A program made the translations under genes and the position numbers. Positions 49,153 through 60,763 of a stretch of DNA of 64,000 nucleotides are shown piece after piece. Source of the DNA: Chlamydoabsidia padenii (lineage: Eukaryota; Mucoromycota; Mucoromycetes; Mucorales; Cunninghamellaceae); contig JAIWND010000023.1 in the NCBI GenBank assembly GCA_025330725.1, forward strand, positions 186,001 to 250,000, written 5' to 3'. The notes under the pieces were generated by a model. It was not told the DNA's origin. It ran no database searches and was given only the letters and a program-made list of their open reading frames with translations. The number at the start of each line of letters is the position of its first letter. The first letter of the stretch is position 1.

Positions 49153-52100
49153 AATGTTAGTCGTCTAACTCACCATCCAAGAAATAATCCCATCCATGTT
49201 ACCTTGTTAATGATATATTTATCCAAAGACACTTCTCCGTTTCGAATTTGAGTTCCCACTTCACGTAAGTAAGTGTGAATTTGTTCCACCACTTCTTCCC
49301 GATCCATTTTCGATAATATAAAGGCCAAGACACGACTAACAAAAAAAAAAAAAAAGAGAGAGAGTATAAGTGAGTGATTATTATTATTCATCATTTTGAT
49401 CTGATTTCACTTACTTTGACACATCATGTGAGAGATCACACCAATCTCTACGTACCAGATCAAGACCCTTTGTTTCCACAGTTTCCACCAGTTCACCATT
49501 AGGCTTTTCTTCTACCAGTAGAGCGGCATATTTCTTCTTTTTAAGTAATAGCATGTGTTTGAAGAAGCCATCAATGTCGATTTCCAGTAACTTGTAAAGT
49601 TCATTAACCCGTTTCTTGAGAAGATTTCCCATTTCCTTGACTTTGGCCAATTCATCTTCGTTAGTATACACCATAATAGAGTCAGTATCACCGTAAATAA
49701 CATTGAGATCGAGTGTGCCAGCCAAATCCACCGTGTTTTGTAGAATTTCACGACCCTTGTGAGTAATCAACATCGCAAGAGGTTTAGCATAAAATCTTGA
49801 ATGAGAGAAGCCAAGACACCCGTACATACTATTAGCTGTCAGCTTTAACCCCTTTTGTCGAATATCAAGCTACAGAAAAGAAAAGAGTTAGTTATGAGCA
49901 ATCAATTATCTGATTTATCCCCTGTCATTTTACCTGCATCATTTCGGCTTCGCTGAGTTTTGGATTCTTCATCATACCTTTGACTTGTCTACGTCGTTCC
50001 ACCAATGTCTTGATCAGTCGTGGGAGGACACCTTGCGCCATACCTTGTTCCGGAATATCAGGCACCTTTTCTTCGCTTTGTTCAGTAGAATCATCATCCT
50101 ATGCAAATGACATGATGAAAAAAAAAAGAGTGTGTGAGTTGATTGCATGATTATAACCGTATTCTTTTTGTGTGTTCTTACCTTGGTATTAGTATCATGT
50201 CTTCGGACGGTGGTAAAGCAAATGTTGTATTCTTGGATGATGGATGGATATAAACTGTTGAAATCTAGTAACACAACATACTTGTCGTAAAAGCCTTTTT
50301 TCGGTTCCAAGACTAGACCACCACTGTAAGCAGGCTTTCTTCGACCCTTGGCTTTCGCTTTAGGTTTTTCCGCATCTATCATGATCAAAGGGAAGAATGT
50401 TCGTTAGTGAGGGTTTGCTTTGTTTTACATGTATCCAACTTACTTTCTTCACCATCCATTTCTAAAGCTTCTACTGCTGCCTGCGACTTTATATTGAATG
50501 ATTTATCAGGGCAGATGTACTTTTGACGATGGAATTCATGGAGTAATAGGAACTCATTACGTTCAGCACGAGCACCCGTCATCGTTCTAGCCCTAAAACG
50601 GAAAGAATTAAAAAGCATAAGTACGCGATTTGATAAATGTCTTTTTTTTTGGAGGGGTGCTTACCATAGATTACCAGCTAAATTCGTTAATTGCCTCGTC
50701 AAAGGCAGAATTTGGAGTTTAAACATCAAGGAGGAAGATAAGAAGGAATCAAAAGAGCAGTGTTTGACCATGTGGAGTAGATCATCAGCATTATTGTAGT
50801 AGGCATCCAGTTTGTCGAATTCAATATCTTCACGATCAATCTTGAGTTGTGATTTAGCCAAGTCGTTGAGTCTATATGATTTACTTCGGATCAAATCCTT
50901 TGCTGCGAGATAAGTGTCACAAATTAATCGTCCACACATCACCATACGTTCTTGATAGGTAGATTCACGAGCACCACCAGCACCAGCTTGGAGTTTAGGC
51001 CAGCTAAAAGCAATAAGAATGCATAATAGAATGTTAGCAATCATCATTTTCCGCCTTTTCTCATCTTATATATATATATATATATCATGCCCTGATAACT
51101 TACTTTTTACGTCGGAGTCGCCCCAGTCTGTGCCAATTTTGTGTGTTTAGAGCCTTCATTCGATGGAGAAGAACATCCAAGTCAAATCCAGAAAAGTTGT
51201 GACCAACAATAACATCAGGATCACATACATGGATTCTTGCGAGAAGGTAGTTGAGAAGAGATGATTCGGTTTTTTCCACCTTGATTTCCGAATTGTTGAG
51301 TTTCCGTTCCTTCGCCACCGCATTTTGGAAACCTGGGGGGAAAGGTGTATTATTGAGTTGTCGTACTGCTGTGAATCGTGCTTTTGCTTGATCCTGGATT
51401 GGTGTAGGTTCATCGATTTTCACTGGCAAAAAAAGGAGTAAGTTAGCTGACAGGTTCATATTTGATGATCATTGGTTTGTTACTTTACCTTGTTTGCATA
51501 CAAGAGCACTGGCCGCCACGATTTCGTTAGCATTCTTCTGTTTGTTCAAGACAGTTCGAAGACTGAGAGACATCACTACCAAAGGAGGGACATCTGTGGG
51601 TGCATTGCCATTTGCGTCACGGAGTGGATTACACATTTTTGGATCGTTGATTGTAAATTCGGTTTTGCACCAAGTTTCCTATAAAAGATATGTGAGTAGT
51701 TGTTTCAATGATGAGTATTTCTTCTTTTCGATGTTGTTCCTCCATTTACCTTGCTTCCACTAGCTTTAGCATTTTTGATTTGTAACCAGCAAGGACCCAT
51801 GATATCACGTTTTATCAAAAAGTGTTCGAGAGGACCAGTCTGAGTGCCAAATGCATGACTAAATGTTGCTCCACTAAGGTTTTCAGGTAATGCTGGTTCT
51901 GATAAAAGGGAATAGAAAGGTAAATATTAGACAGGGTGTAAGTATTGTTTATTATGTTGAGACTTTTACCATTATAATTGTAGACCATCTTTAGATATTC
52001 CGCTTCATGAGGTACACCAGGGATTTCGAAAGCGTACTTTCTTGTTGTAGGTTTAGATGCCCATTTCTTGATCCTATATTTGGTACAGACAGCAGAGAGT

Positions 52101-53693
52101 TCACTATAGACACTTTCCATTCCGATTTCTTCACCTATATTATAAAATAATAGATATCTTGTTAGTTGACCTATATTTATATCAAATCAAACTTACCATC
52201 AGACGCTTGGGTTCGAGGAAGGATAAACACATTTCGTTCGATGTTATGGACAGCAAGGCAACAGCTAATATAGTTTTTGGACCCTTTGTTGAGGATCTAA
52301 ATAATCTAGTGTCAGTAACTTCAAGTTCCACCTATTATTCTTTTTCTTTCTCTTTTTTTCTTACCTTTCCAAATAGATATACAGAGCCTTTTTCCCGATG
52401 TTCATAGGCATCATACCACCAAAAGTTCAGGGTTCCATCACTTTCCAAAAGATCCATTGACGTTGATTCTTCTTTCACCTCGGTTGCATCCAAAATATCG
52501 CTTTTTACATTGGCGTCAGTCGATTCCCAGTCTTGTAGAGTTGGATCCCGAGGCTCTTCTTTGATGTGCATTTTCGATGTTGTCCTAGTAACTGTTGGTG
52601 CATCTTCTTCAAGCTTGATCCTTACTTCCTTCTTAACCGCAACATCAGGTTTGATATCGTCCATAGCACCGTAATCAAAGTCCATATCCATATCATCAAA
52701 CCCATAGTCATCGTCGTTATTGATAGAATTGACATCACCACTGATCAAATTGTTGTTGTTGTTGTTGTTGCTGTCAGTTTTGTTGGATTGCTGAATGTGT
52801 CGATCAGGAATGTCGTAGAGGTCTTGTTGAGGTTTGGAGGAAGGTGTAATCAGTTGTTTCGGTTGTTGTCGTTGTCGAAGTGGTGCTGTTCCACGAGGTC
52901 GGTCGATCCTGCGAATTTGTCTTGATGTCACTTTGGATGCTGCGCTAGTTGGTTCAGGTCCTAGGTTCGATAGCAGATTGGCCATAAAGTCATCGTCGTC
53001 TTTAACAGACTACAATGATATAAGAGTGAATATCATTTGAGTGATAGAATTTGTAATTTAACTTACCATTGTAGGTTTGGTGAAACTAGATTCAGTTTTG
53101 TTCGTTTTTTGAAAAAACTGGCTCAGGCGTTGGGAGTGGTTGGGTAGTGGAGCTGTAGCCTTCTTGTTCTTTTGTTGTTGTTGTTGTTTGTTGGATTTCG
53201 ATTTGCGTTTGCGATTGCCTATAAAAGAGAAGAAAGAAGAAGTTTATCAGTTAACCATTCTTTAAACCATCACACATCTTCATCATAGTGTTTCCTCCCT
53301 CCTTCCCAGTTCTATTACCTGTAGCCAGTTCTTCGTCATAATCGTCTTCTGAGAATACTTGGTCAGTGTTGCGACCATCGTCAATATAGCCCGCATTGTC
53401 GTCGTCCTCCACAAAGTTATCATCATCTTGGAGAGCTTGGTAGTCTTCTTCATCCACTTCGTCATAAATGTCTGGATTGATAGTACTCTATTACAACAAG
53501 TAAATGGTTAATTGCCAGTCTTTTTTTTTTTTTTTTTTTTTATCATTTGTGTCGTTTAACTTACTTCGTACAAGGCACCTCTTGATCGGTTTTGTCTGGC
53601 TTCTTTTAATGCTTTAAACTTATCCGCCATGACAGATTTTTGAGTTGATCGTTTGCTGCTACGTCCTATAGAGGTAGGAGGAGGGGAAGACAT
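47814..53693 (-). CDS. POL1: DNA polymerase alpha catalytic subunit
   Basis: Largest gene in the window; about 20 exons. Start [18 protein letters not shown]. The N-terminus is long, acidic and basic by turns ([29 protein letters not shown] nuclear signal) and includes [11 protein letters not shown]. The exonuclease-like fold is present ([19 protein letters not shown]) but lacks the acidic residues of an active proofreader, as is normal for Pol alpha. Polymerase motifs: [56 protein letters not shown]-terminal zinc-binding part has CQHCQ and CAEC pairs followed by a final Cys set ([15 protein letters not shown]), which binds the B subunit. The last exon reads [15 protein letters not shown]. 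This polymerase, with primase, makes the RNA-DNA primers of replication. Confidence 0.96.
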
Positions 53694-54106
53694 GGTGTGA
53701 AGGAATGGAAGTGAGGATGGGTCAAGTAAAAGAGAAAGAAAAACATCGGTTCTCCGACGCGATTTTTTTTTTTTTTTCAAGTTTTGGCGTAGGCTGTGGT
53801 GTCGGATTTTGAAATACAAGCATTTGAATCAACGTTCAAAATGACAGTTGACCTGTTTTGGAACCATGATGAACTTTCATTTTCAGGTACACAAATCAGG
53901 TACGCATAACACATGCATTCCACTTTATATACAAGGTTGCTCTGACTCCAACATCACATATTCAGTTGGAACAATGACTAGCAAGGATCACTGGTACTTT
54001 TTACATGAAACCCGCTCACTACTAAATTTGAAACGCCGATTGCCTGTGATGCGTTTTTCTTCCGTTTTCTCTTTTTCCCTTATTCCGCTTCTCTTTCTCC
54101 TTTACA
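53694..54106. promoter_or_regulatory. Divergent promoter between POL1 and TRM44
   Basis: 413 bp with the variant element above, a further reverse-type copy near 54024 (AAATTTGAAACGCCGAT) upstream of TRM44, and C/T-rich leaders on both sides. Confidence 0.5.
53802..53815 (+). promoter_or_regulatory. Recurrent element (variant) upstream of POL1
   Basis: TCGGATTTTGAAAT, about 110-122 bp upstream of the POL1 ATG; one G is missing from the GGG core. Confidence 0.4.
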
Positions 54107-56259
54107 ATGGAAAACCCAACAGCAGAAACGAAGAATGATACAACACTAGATCCGAACGAACTATTTGCTCAATTCAACCCTTTATTGTACTTTGATTCAC
54201 CTCAAAAAGTCAATAGTAGAATCGACGATAACAACAACAACAATGATTCGAGCACTCTTTCTGAAGCAACAATACCCTGGTATACTCTCATCGAACAACC
54301 TGTACCCGCCAATCGTGAAACATTCTGGAAAACGGTGGTAATACAAAAGACTTGATGCATGTGTTAACAGGAAACTAATCTATTGATCTCTTTTGGTTTT
54401 CGCTGCTGTCAGAGACGGTGGACGACCGAACCTCAATTTGTGATTCCTCCTGTAGAAAAAGCTGACATTATCTCAACCACAAACCACGGCATTGATCATA
54501 CTGATGCACATCCCACTGAAACTGTGGTTCGAAAACTGGTGCCAAAACGAAAAACAAAAGATCAAGTACTGGTGGAAACAATAAAATACTATGAAAACTA
54601 TAATGAAGGTATAGTAAATGAAAAAAGAGTATCAACTTTTTTACTGGCAACTCACCAATTTGGGACAAGATAGATTCAGCATACGAAGGCAAGGTCACTT
54701 ATCAGCCAAATCTCGCCTCTTCAGTGGACCCACTGCCATTTTATTATCCCAAGGTAAATCAACGGTGTATAGTTCGAATCACAATGAATATTCACAGACT
54801 CAAAATCGATTTATAGGTTTTGGCATATGGTTTTACTTATACAACAACTACAACGGATACTGACAGGTAATTTGGATAACAACATGTTGGCTGTACTAAT
54901 GAATCATCTTTTTAGGGGAATCCTTCGTCTTCAAATCCAGCCCTTGCAGACCAATGGTGAACTTGCTGTCATTATCGATCCTAAAATGGTAATAGAAACA
55001 AAAAGCAGTAAAGAATAACTAATCTTATATTCGTTTGTATATTTAGCGCAAGGCCCTTGAAACCATCATCCATAAATTATTCAAGTGGTGTATTCAGGCA
55101 AGGATTGGTTACAAGAAAAAGGCTCATCACGACAGTCTGATACCAAAGGATGTTTATCTCAACAAGTACCAAGAAATCAAGACCAAGTATGCGGGCCACT
55201 TGGTGAGGTAAGTACTAAAATGAACTTATATGATCTTGTTTAACATTTTATCTCTGGGGCTGATATAGGACATGGACCGAGAAAACTGATCCAAAGAAAT
55301 TCGTGTATGAAGATATTGCTATTGCAAGCTACTTGATATGTATTTGGCTACTAGAAGAAGAAGCAACAAAAAGGTAGGTAGAAACGATGGAAACAATGAC
55401 CTTATCTTCTAACAATGGACCACTTGTATTATAGGAAACCTACGTTTGTGGACCTTGGGTGTGGGAATGGATTACTAACATACTTACTAAAGAAAGAAGG
55501 ATATCAAGGGTATGGGGTGGATATGGCCGATCGAAGAATTTGGGAAAGACTCTGTATTGGTGATGAAATGACGAATATGCTAAAAGGTAAGATCAAGAAA
55601 TAGATAACAAACAAAAGATGAACTCAATGAATACTTTATATATAGTGGAAGCTTTGTATCCTTCTTCTGTAACATATGATGTTGATTGGATCATTGGAAA
55701 TCATGCAGATGAATTGGTACCTTGGTAAAGAAAAGAAAAGATGTTACATAGAACAAGTTGTATCTGATTGTTTGCTTGCCTAATTAGGGTGCCGATCATA
55801 GCGACCAAGTCTGGACACGATTGCAAGTAAGTACCCTCCTTTTTATTTTTAAGGGGAAATCAATAGTGTATTATGTTTGTGTCTACGTGTGATTCTCACT
55901 CTTCCTTGGAAACTAGATTCTTTGTGATCCCATGTTGCATGTATGGTTTAGACGGCAGCCGAAACTTGTCATTGATGAACGAAGAAGGGGGTAAATATCT
56001 TGCTTATACTAATTATATCAAAAACATCGCTACTCAATGTGGATTCGACTGTGAACAAGATTATCTGCGGATACCAAGCACCAAGAATATTGCTCTGATT
56101 GGCAGGCACCGTCTCTCTACCATCAATCAAGAACAAATGCAGGAAATCGAAGCACCTGGTCACGGATTTTCTCTGCGAAAAACGGATCGTGAAAAGGAGG
56201 AATTGCGACGTCTGGGCAATAATGGCAATAACAAGCGGGTTAAAATAGAAACTAATTAG
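54107..56259 (+). CDS. TRM44: tRNA (uracil-O2'-)-methyltransferase TRM44
   Basis: Starts MENPTAETKNDTTLDPNEL and has about ten exons. Marks: LFAQFNPLLYFDSPQKV, PNLASSVDPLPFYYPKVLAY, RGILRLQIQPLQTNGELAVI then DPKM, KYAGHLVRTWTEKTDPKKFV, the SAM motif TFVDLGCGNGLLTYLLK, WIIGNHADELVPWVPIIA, FVIPCCMYGLDGSRN and YLRIPSTKNIALIGRHR. This order is that of Trm44/METTL19, which adds the 2'-O-methyl group to uridine 44 of tRNA-Ser in the cytosol. Several exons are short and the joins were checked in frame. Ends NNKRVKIETN, a basic tail. Confidence 0.9.
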
Positions 56260-56326
56260 ATGGGCTGACCTTATGTCTCCTTTGTAGATAGATAACTCAC
56301 AATGTTTTATAATAAAATAGTCCCTG

Positions 56327-56357
<31 letters not shown>

Positions 56358-56447
56358 CCTTTTTTTTAAAGCCCCGCTTTTTGCTTTTGATATTTGTTGC
56401 AGAAATTCATTTTCTTTGTATCCAAATCCTTCTCTTTCCGATTAACA

Positions 56448-57453
56448 ATGAAAATTCAACACTGGACATTGATTGTGTCTGTAATCTTACTTCAAGCAAC
56501 AACAGTACGGTCTGATATTCTTCAGGATATCGTGGGTAGTACTTCGGACAATGCCCCCTCAACCGGCAACTCGGTAACAAGCTCGTCTGGAAACACTCAA
56601 CATGTTGCTGCCATCTCATCAAACGATCCTTCTGGTCTAGTATCTTCTGCTACTCAACCATTGTCAACACCTTCTTCACTGGATCCTGCTCCGACATTCT
56701 CCAACAATTTGCCAGGTATCAGCTCTAGTGGCCCAGTGCCGATATCTGCTGAACCGACACTGTCTGTTGCACCTTCTCCAAGTCCAACACCAACATCGTC
56801 ACTTATACCCTCACCTCCTCCACCACCTGTTTCTTCTTCCTCTTCTTCTCAACTGGTACCTTCTTCTTCAGCTTCACCTTCCACCTCCCAGTCAAGCTCA
56901 ATTATGCACTCACACACCAAATCCTCCTCTTTGTTCACATCAACAATGTCATCGTCCTCAAGCACCAGTCCTTCTCCAACTCATTCTAACACTAATAATG
57001 GATCAGGCAACAAGACTGGAACGATCGTAGGTGCTGTCGTAGGCGGAGTTGGTAAGTTTGATATTTTCTGTCAACCTTATATATATAATTCTGACTAACC
57101 TTCTTTTTTTTTTTTTTTTTTCTGACTAGTTGGTGTTGCTCTTATTGGCGGAATTGTAGCTTGGTTAAATCGTCGTGGTGGTTGTGCCAGTCGGCGAGGG
57201 AACCCACGCATGAATAATTCTGATTTTGAAGACTTTGGATTGGCGGCAACCGATTTCCCTCATCATCGATCACCAGCAATGGCATCCACTAGTGAAGGAA
57301 TATCAGGCAGCGCATCACCTACTATACCCAGAATGAATGAATCTAATATATCTGGTGCTTACTTTGCAGGTGGTATGATACCTCCTCCTTCTGAATACGA
57401 CAGTGGCCGACATTATGCTCCTTATCAGCCTCAATTAGACGACTATAATATGC

Positions 57454-57488
<35 letters not shown>

Positions 57489-57710
57489 CCTGATTATGGT
57501 ATGCAGGAACAACAGGCTTATTATTACCCTCAAGATCCTAGTCAAGGTTACTATGATAATAATCATTACTATTATGACAACCAGCAACCTCCCAGCACGA
57601 CAGGCAGTGATTATGGGCAAACTCAATATCTTCAACAACCAGGTGGTCATTATCCGCAACAGCAACAATTCTCACCAATTGATAATCATAAACCTGATCA
57701 AATAAACTAG
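56448..57710 (+). CDS. Mucin-like single-pass membrane protein (cell-wall sensor-like)
   Basis: Two exons: 56448 to about 57051, then about 57130 to 57710. A signal peptide (MKIQHWTLIVSVILLQATT) leads to about 170 residues of Ser/Thr/Pro, expected to be O-mannosylated. A helix follows (TIVGAVVGGVVGVALIGGIV) with a basic stop (WLNRRGGCASRRG). The cytosolic tail has a 12-Gln run near residue 330 and Tyr-rich stretches (YYYPQDPSQGYYDNNHYYYD). The layout of signal peptide, Ser/Thr mucin, one helix and short tail matches fungal WSC/MID2-type surface sensors, but no WSC or cysteine-rich head is present, so the assignment is to topology only. The intron splits the membrane helix. Confidence 0.75.
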
Positions 57711-58059
57711 CCAGACGAATGATACTAGGATCAACAATCAAGCCATCTACTCAGCTTCTATAATGGATAATCAATAGTCAACCTAGTTTAGTTTATAAAC
57801 CCTTTTTATAATCCTATAGTATATTGTATATTTAGTTTAGTGAATGTATCCTTCAAAAGATTGTTCATCAACTTGATTGTGCTTTGTATGTTTCTTCCCC
57901 AAATTACTTGTAGAACTTAATCTATTTGTCACCCCTTCACCATTACTTGATTCCCCTCATTTTTATAATAAACTACTATTTTAACAATCGTCACAAATAC
58001 ATTTTATTGAATTATAATAATGACTAAACTAGGTATAAATAAACTAATAGTGTATTGAA
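57711..58059. other. Tail-to-tail spacer
   Basis: AT-rich convergent 3' ends of the mucin-like gene and the PPxY protein gene (AATAAAC on both sides). No other feature. Confidence 0.5.
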
Positions 58060-59440
58060 TCACAAAAGGAAGGGTACATTGCCAAAGTGTGGGGTAGAAT
58101 CGATTTGTCCCAACACTTCATGCACATGATCATCATACCATTGTCGTTCCGTTTTCTTCATTAGCCATTCACTTTTTAATGTCGAATGCCCAAATTTCTT
58201 TTTGAACAGCCAGAGAAGAGGCCAAGCAAAGATCCATAAGCAAGTCAAGAAGAAGAGGAATCGGACAGCCTTGTGATCAGATAATTTGGAGATAGCAGAA
58301 TCAGTCTTGACAGTAATCTTGTGGTTATTTATTTCATAGGAGATTTCCACACTATGATGATAACCATGAGCACGAATAGCCGAAGTGAGCGCTAGATACA
58401 TAAGTATAAAATAGGGGAAGGGATGAGTTGAGTTATCATTGTTTTATTCAAAAGTTAATATTTTTTACCTCGAGTGAGTTCGGCATAATTCCATTTGATC
58501 ACCTTGGTTAATCGTAGTTCCTTTAGTGTATTGATTTCATGGACATAATCATCACATAGTTGGCGCACAGTCTTTATGTGACCAGTATCAGGATCAGGCA
58601 AGACATATAGACCTTGACATTGAGGAAATACATCGTCGCTACAATCAATACCAAAGTTAAAGTCGTCCACCTTTCGAGTCACAGGTTCTTGTTCTTCGCG
58701 CCGATTGCCTTCGTCGTCCGTTACACTTCTTGTTCGGAAATGTGTTTCTTCGTGGTATCCTACATCAAATCAAAAAGAGAAATTAGTTCGAGTAAGTGCT
58801 TATTGTTGCTTGTGGGAGAGTTGGGCGTCATTTCCTTACCATAAAACTTGATTTTCATCAGAGGGGGATTATTCTGTTGCTGTAAAAATTGAGCCAAGGC
58901 TTCACCGTCTTGATTCAAATGAGGGTCCCGAGAGAGAATACCGGATTTCTTGGTTTGATAGTGAGCATGATAAACAGAGTAATTCGGTGGTGGAGGTCGG
59001 CCCTGGAAGGAATCACGTAGGATGACTTGTTGTTGGTCGGTATTGATTAAAGGTTCATTAACGTCGTGGTCCCCCGTATTAGTGAATATATTAGAGTCGT
59101 CAGAATATGTCTGTTGCCGGTCCATATCAATCACCAAAGGGGCTGATGCTTCCGCTGCTGCGGACGAGGATGGTGAGGTTGGGTTAAAGAGAGGAATAGA
59201 CTTATCACGAACGTGACCAAAGAACCCTGACTTTTTTGTTGAAGGTTTAGGTGATGTGCTGTGTTGAAGGGGTGTTGAATCCGGTGTTGCTATCGCTTCA
59301 TCATAAGCAGGTGGAGAGATTAGGTTCGTATTGTCGTCCTGAGCAGTATCGATAAGAGGTGCTTGTGATGTATTTGATGAAGTAGCTTCCGAAGGTGGAC
59401 TTGTAATGGAATAGTAGTAATTATGTTGTTTTTTGGACAT
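58060..59440 (-). CDS. Membrane protein with PPxY motifs, uncharacterised fungal family
   Basis: Starts MSKKQHNYYYSITSPPSEA. The N-terminal half (about 190 residues) is disordered and has two PPxY motifs, PPAY (ISPPAYDEAI) and PPNY (RPPPPNYSVY). These are ligands for WW domains such as those of Nedd4/Rsp5 ubiquitin ligases. After a splice the fold continues YHEETHFRTRSVTDDEG, then DFNFGIDCSDDVFPQCQGLY, DDYVHEINTLKELRLTKVIK and WNYAEL. A segment ITVKTDSAISKLSDHKAVRF leads to a helix FLFFLTCLWIFAWPLLWLF. About 370 residues. I believe relatives exist in other fungi, but I do not recognise a named family and assign no function. Confidence 0.7.
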
Positions 59441-59877
59441 TCCAATGGGAGAAAGAATTAAAGAAGGGAAGAAAAAAGGGAAAAGAAGGAAAAGTGAAAA
59501 AAAAATCTTGGCATCAATTCTGGCGGGAATTGAATTTGACATGAAACCACGTTACTGGTAATACGTAAAGGTGGAATACGACCTTGCATGATCTATGCCT
59601 ACCATATATTCTAGATCCTACTGCCATTCACCCAAGAAGAAGAAGAAAGTGATCATTTTTCCAACCCATCCTACATTTTAGTTTCTTTCATATGCCAGTA
59701 TTTCATCACATTCATGATCCATACACACACACAAACATTTCCCCAACACATAACATTACAGACTGTCAAAAAAGCAAAGTAAAAGAGTTCAAGATAAGTA
59801 TTTATTATTAACACAAGTATTTAATCAACAATGGGTGGGGTATGATAGTCTACAAACTACTAAAAGGGAGGGTGGGG
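59441..59877. other. Spacer upstream of PPxY gene and 3' of APQ12
   Basis: Contains the element above; the rest is AT-rich, with AC repeats near 59724. No gene. Confidence 0.5.
59523..59537 (+). promoter_or_regulatory. Recurrent element GCGGGAATTGAATTT upstream of PPxY gene
   Basis: About 83-97 bp upstream of the ATG; one mismatch. Confidence 0.55.
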
Positions 59878-60366
59878 TCAAATGGGAGATACCACGGGTG
59901 GAGAAGTATAGACCAAAACCGTTCCTTGTCCATTTGATTCACCAACCAACGCATCAAGTAATCTTTGTAATAGTGGAGTAACTTGATACCAGTGTTTTTG
60001 AGCAACATAGATAAAGGATGAGATCATGAGCACTATCAGGCTAAAGCGTACAAACCCATAAATGAGTCGGACGATACCACGTAAAGTTACCAAGATCAAC
60101 GAGTATAAAGCATAGAGGACCACCAAAGCCAGGAGTAAGGGAAGCACATTAGATTGCACCTCTAACAACATTAATTTATCATACCATGCTTGAATGTTTT
60201 CGGGGAGGCGTTGGTACAAGTTGTTAACCACAGTACCAAGCACAGATGCCGCTTTGTCGGGTGTGGGTATTGAGGTCGTTATGTTGAGTGAGACTATCAC
60301 TTGTTGATAAAAGTAATAAAAGTAGGTGTACATTTGTTCGAGTGTTTGCGCCACAACGATATCCAT
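59878..60366 (-). CDS. APQ12: APQ12-like nuclear-envelope membrane protein
   Basis: Single uninterrupted exon of 162 residues starting MDIVVAQTLEQMYTYFYYF. Two closely spaced membrane helices, PLLLALVVLYALYSLILVT and YGFVRFSLIVLMISSFIYV, separated by a short basic loop with RGIVRLIYGF, flank an amphipathic-looking segment. Arrangement and size resemble Apq12, a nuclear-envelope/ER protein of fungi linked to pore assembly and lipid homeostasis. Motifs are short and the family is divergent, so the call is tentative. The absence of introns is unusual in this window. It is divergent with TOM20. Confidence 0.5.
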   Translation of the reverse strand: MDIVVAQTLEQMYTYFYYFYQQVIVSLNITTSIPTPDKAASVLGTVVNNLYQRLPENIQAWYDKLMLLEVQSNVLPLLLALVVLYALYSLILVTLRGIVRLIYGFVRFSLIVLMISSFIYVAQKHWYQVTPLLQRLLDALVGESNGQGTVLVYTSPPVVSPI

Positions 60367-60447
60367 GATGACAGCGTTTGTTGTTGATTTGGGGAAAAAG
60401 AAAAGAAAAGAGAGGGAAAAGAAGAAAAAACTTCGACTTATCCGAAT

Positions 60448-60462
60448 GCGGGATTTGAAATT
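60448..60462 (+). promoter_or_regulatory. Recurrent element GCGGGATTTGAAATT upstream of APQ12
   Basis: About 82-96 bp upstream of the APQ12 ATG; perfect core. Confidence 0.65.
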
Positions 60463-60563
60463 CTACGCTCGGCTCTTTTACCAGGTACAACATATTGAAT
60501 ATCAAAGATGTAAATGAGAATAATGCCAAAAGTTTTAATGCACTTTGACTAATACTACTATAC

Positions 60564-60595
<32 letters not shown>

Positions 60596-60680
60596 GGTCT
60601 TCAATTGATCATTGAAGAGAATAATAGACCATCTGACTCACTTCATTGTCTTTTGACATAACATCAGGGGGATGAACGAG

Positions 60681-60693
60681 TTTCAAATCCCGC
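60681..60693 (-). promoter_or_regulatory. Recurrent element (reverse) upstream of TOM20
   Basis: GCGGGATTTGAAA on the minus strand, about 71-83 bp upstream of the TOM20 ATG. It is the mirror of the copy serving the divergent APQ12 gene. Confidence 0.65.
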
Positions 60694-60763
60694 ATATAAA
60701 AAATTTTGTTATCTTTTCGGGGCCATGGTCTATTTCTTTCTTTCTTTCTCTTCCTTCCTTACC

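Noticed and set aside
54771..54785. GTTCGAATC string as a tRNA T-loop inside a TRM44 intron
   Set aside because: No pairing stems flank it and it sits within a normal short intron.
57454..57490. CAA repeat as a CRISPR or satellite array
   Set aside because: It is a simple in-frame glutamine run in a coding exon.
60448..60693. Copies of CGGGATTTGAA as tRNA genes
   Set aside because: Only the B-box-like word is present. No acceptor, D or anticodon stems can be drawn around any copy.
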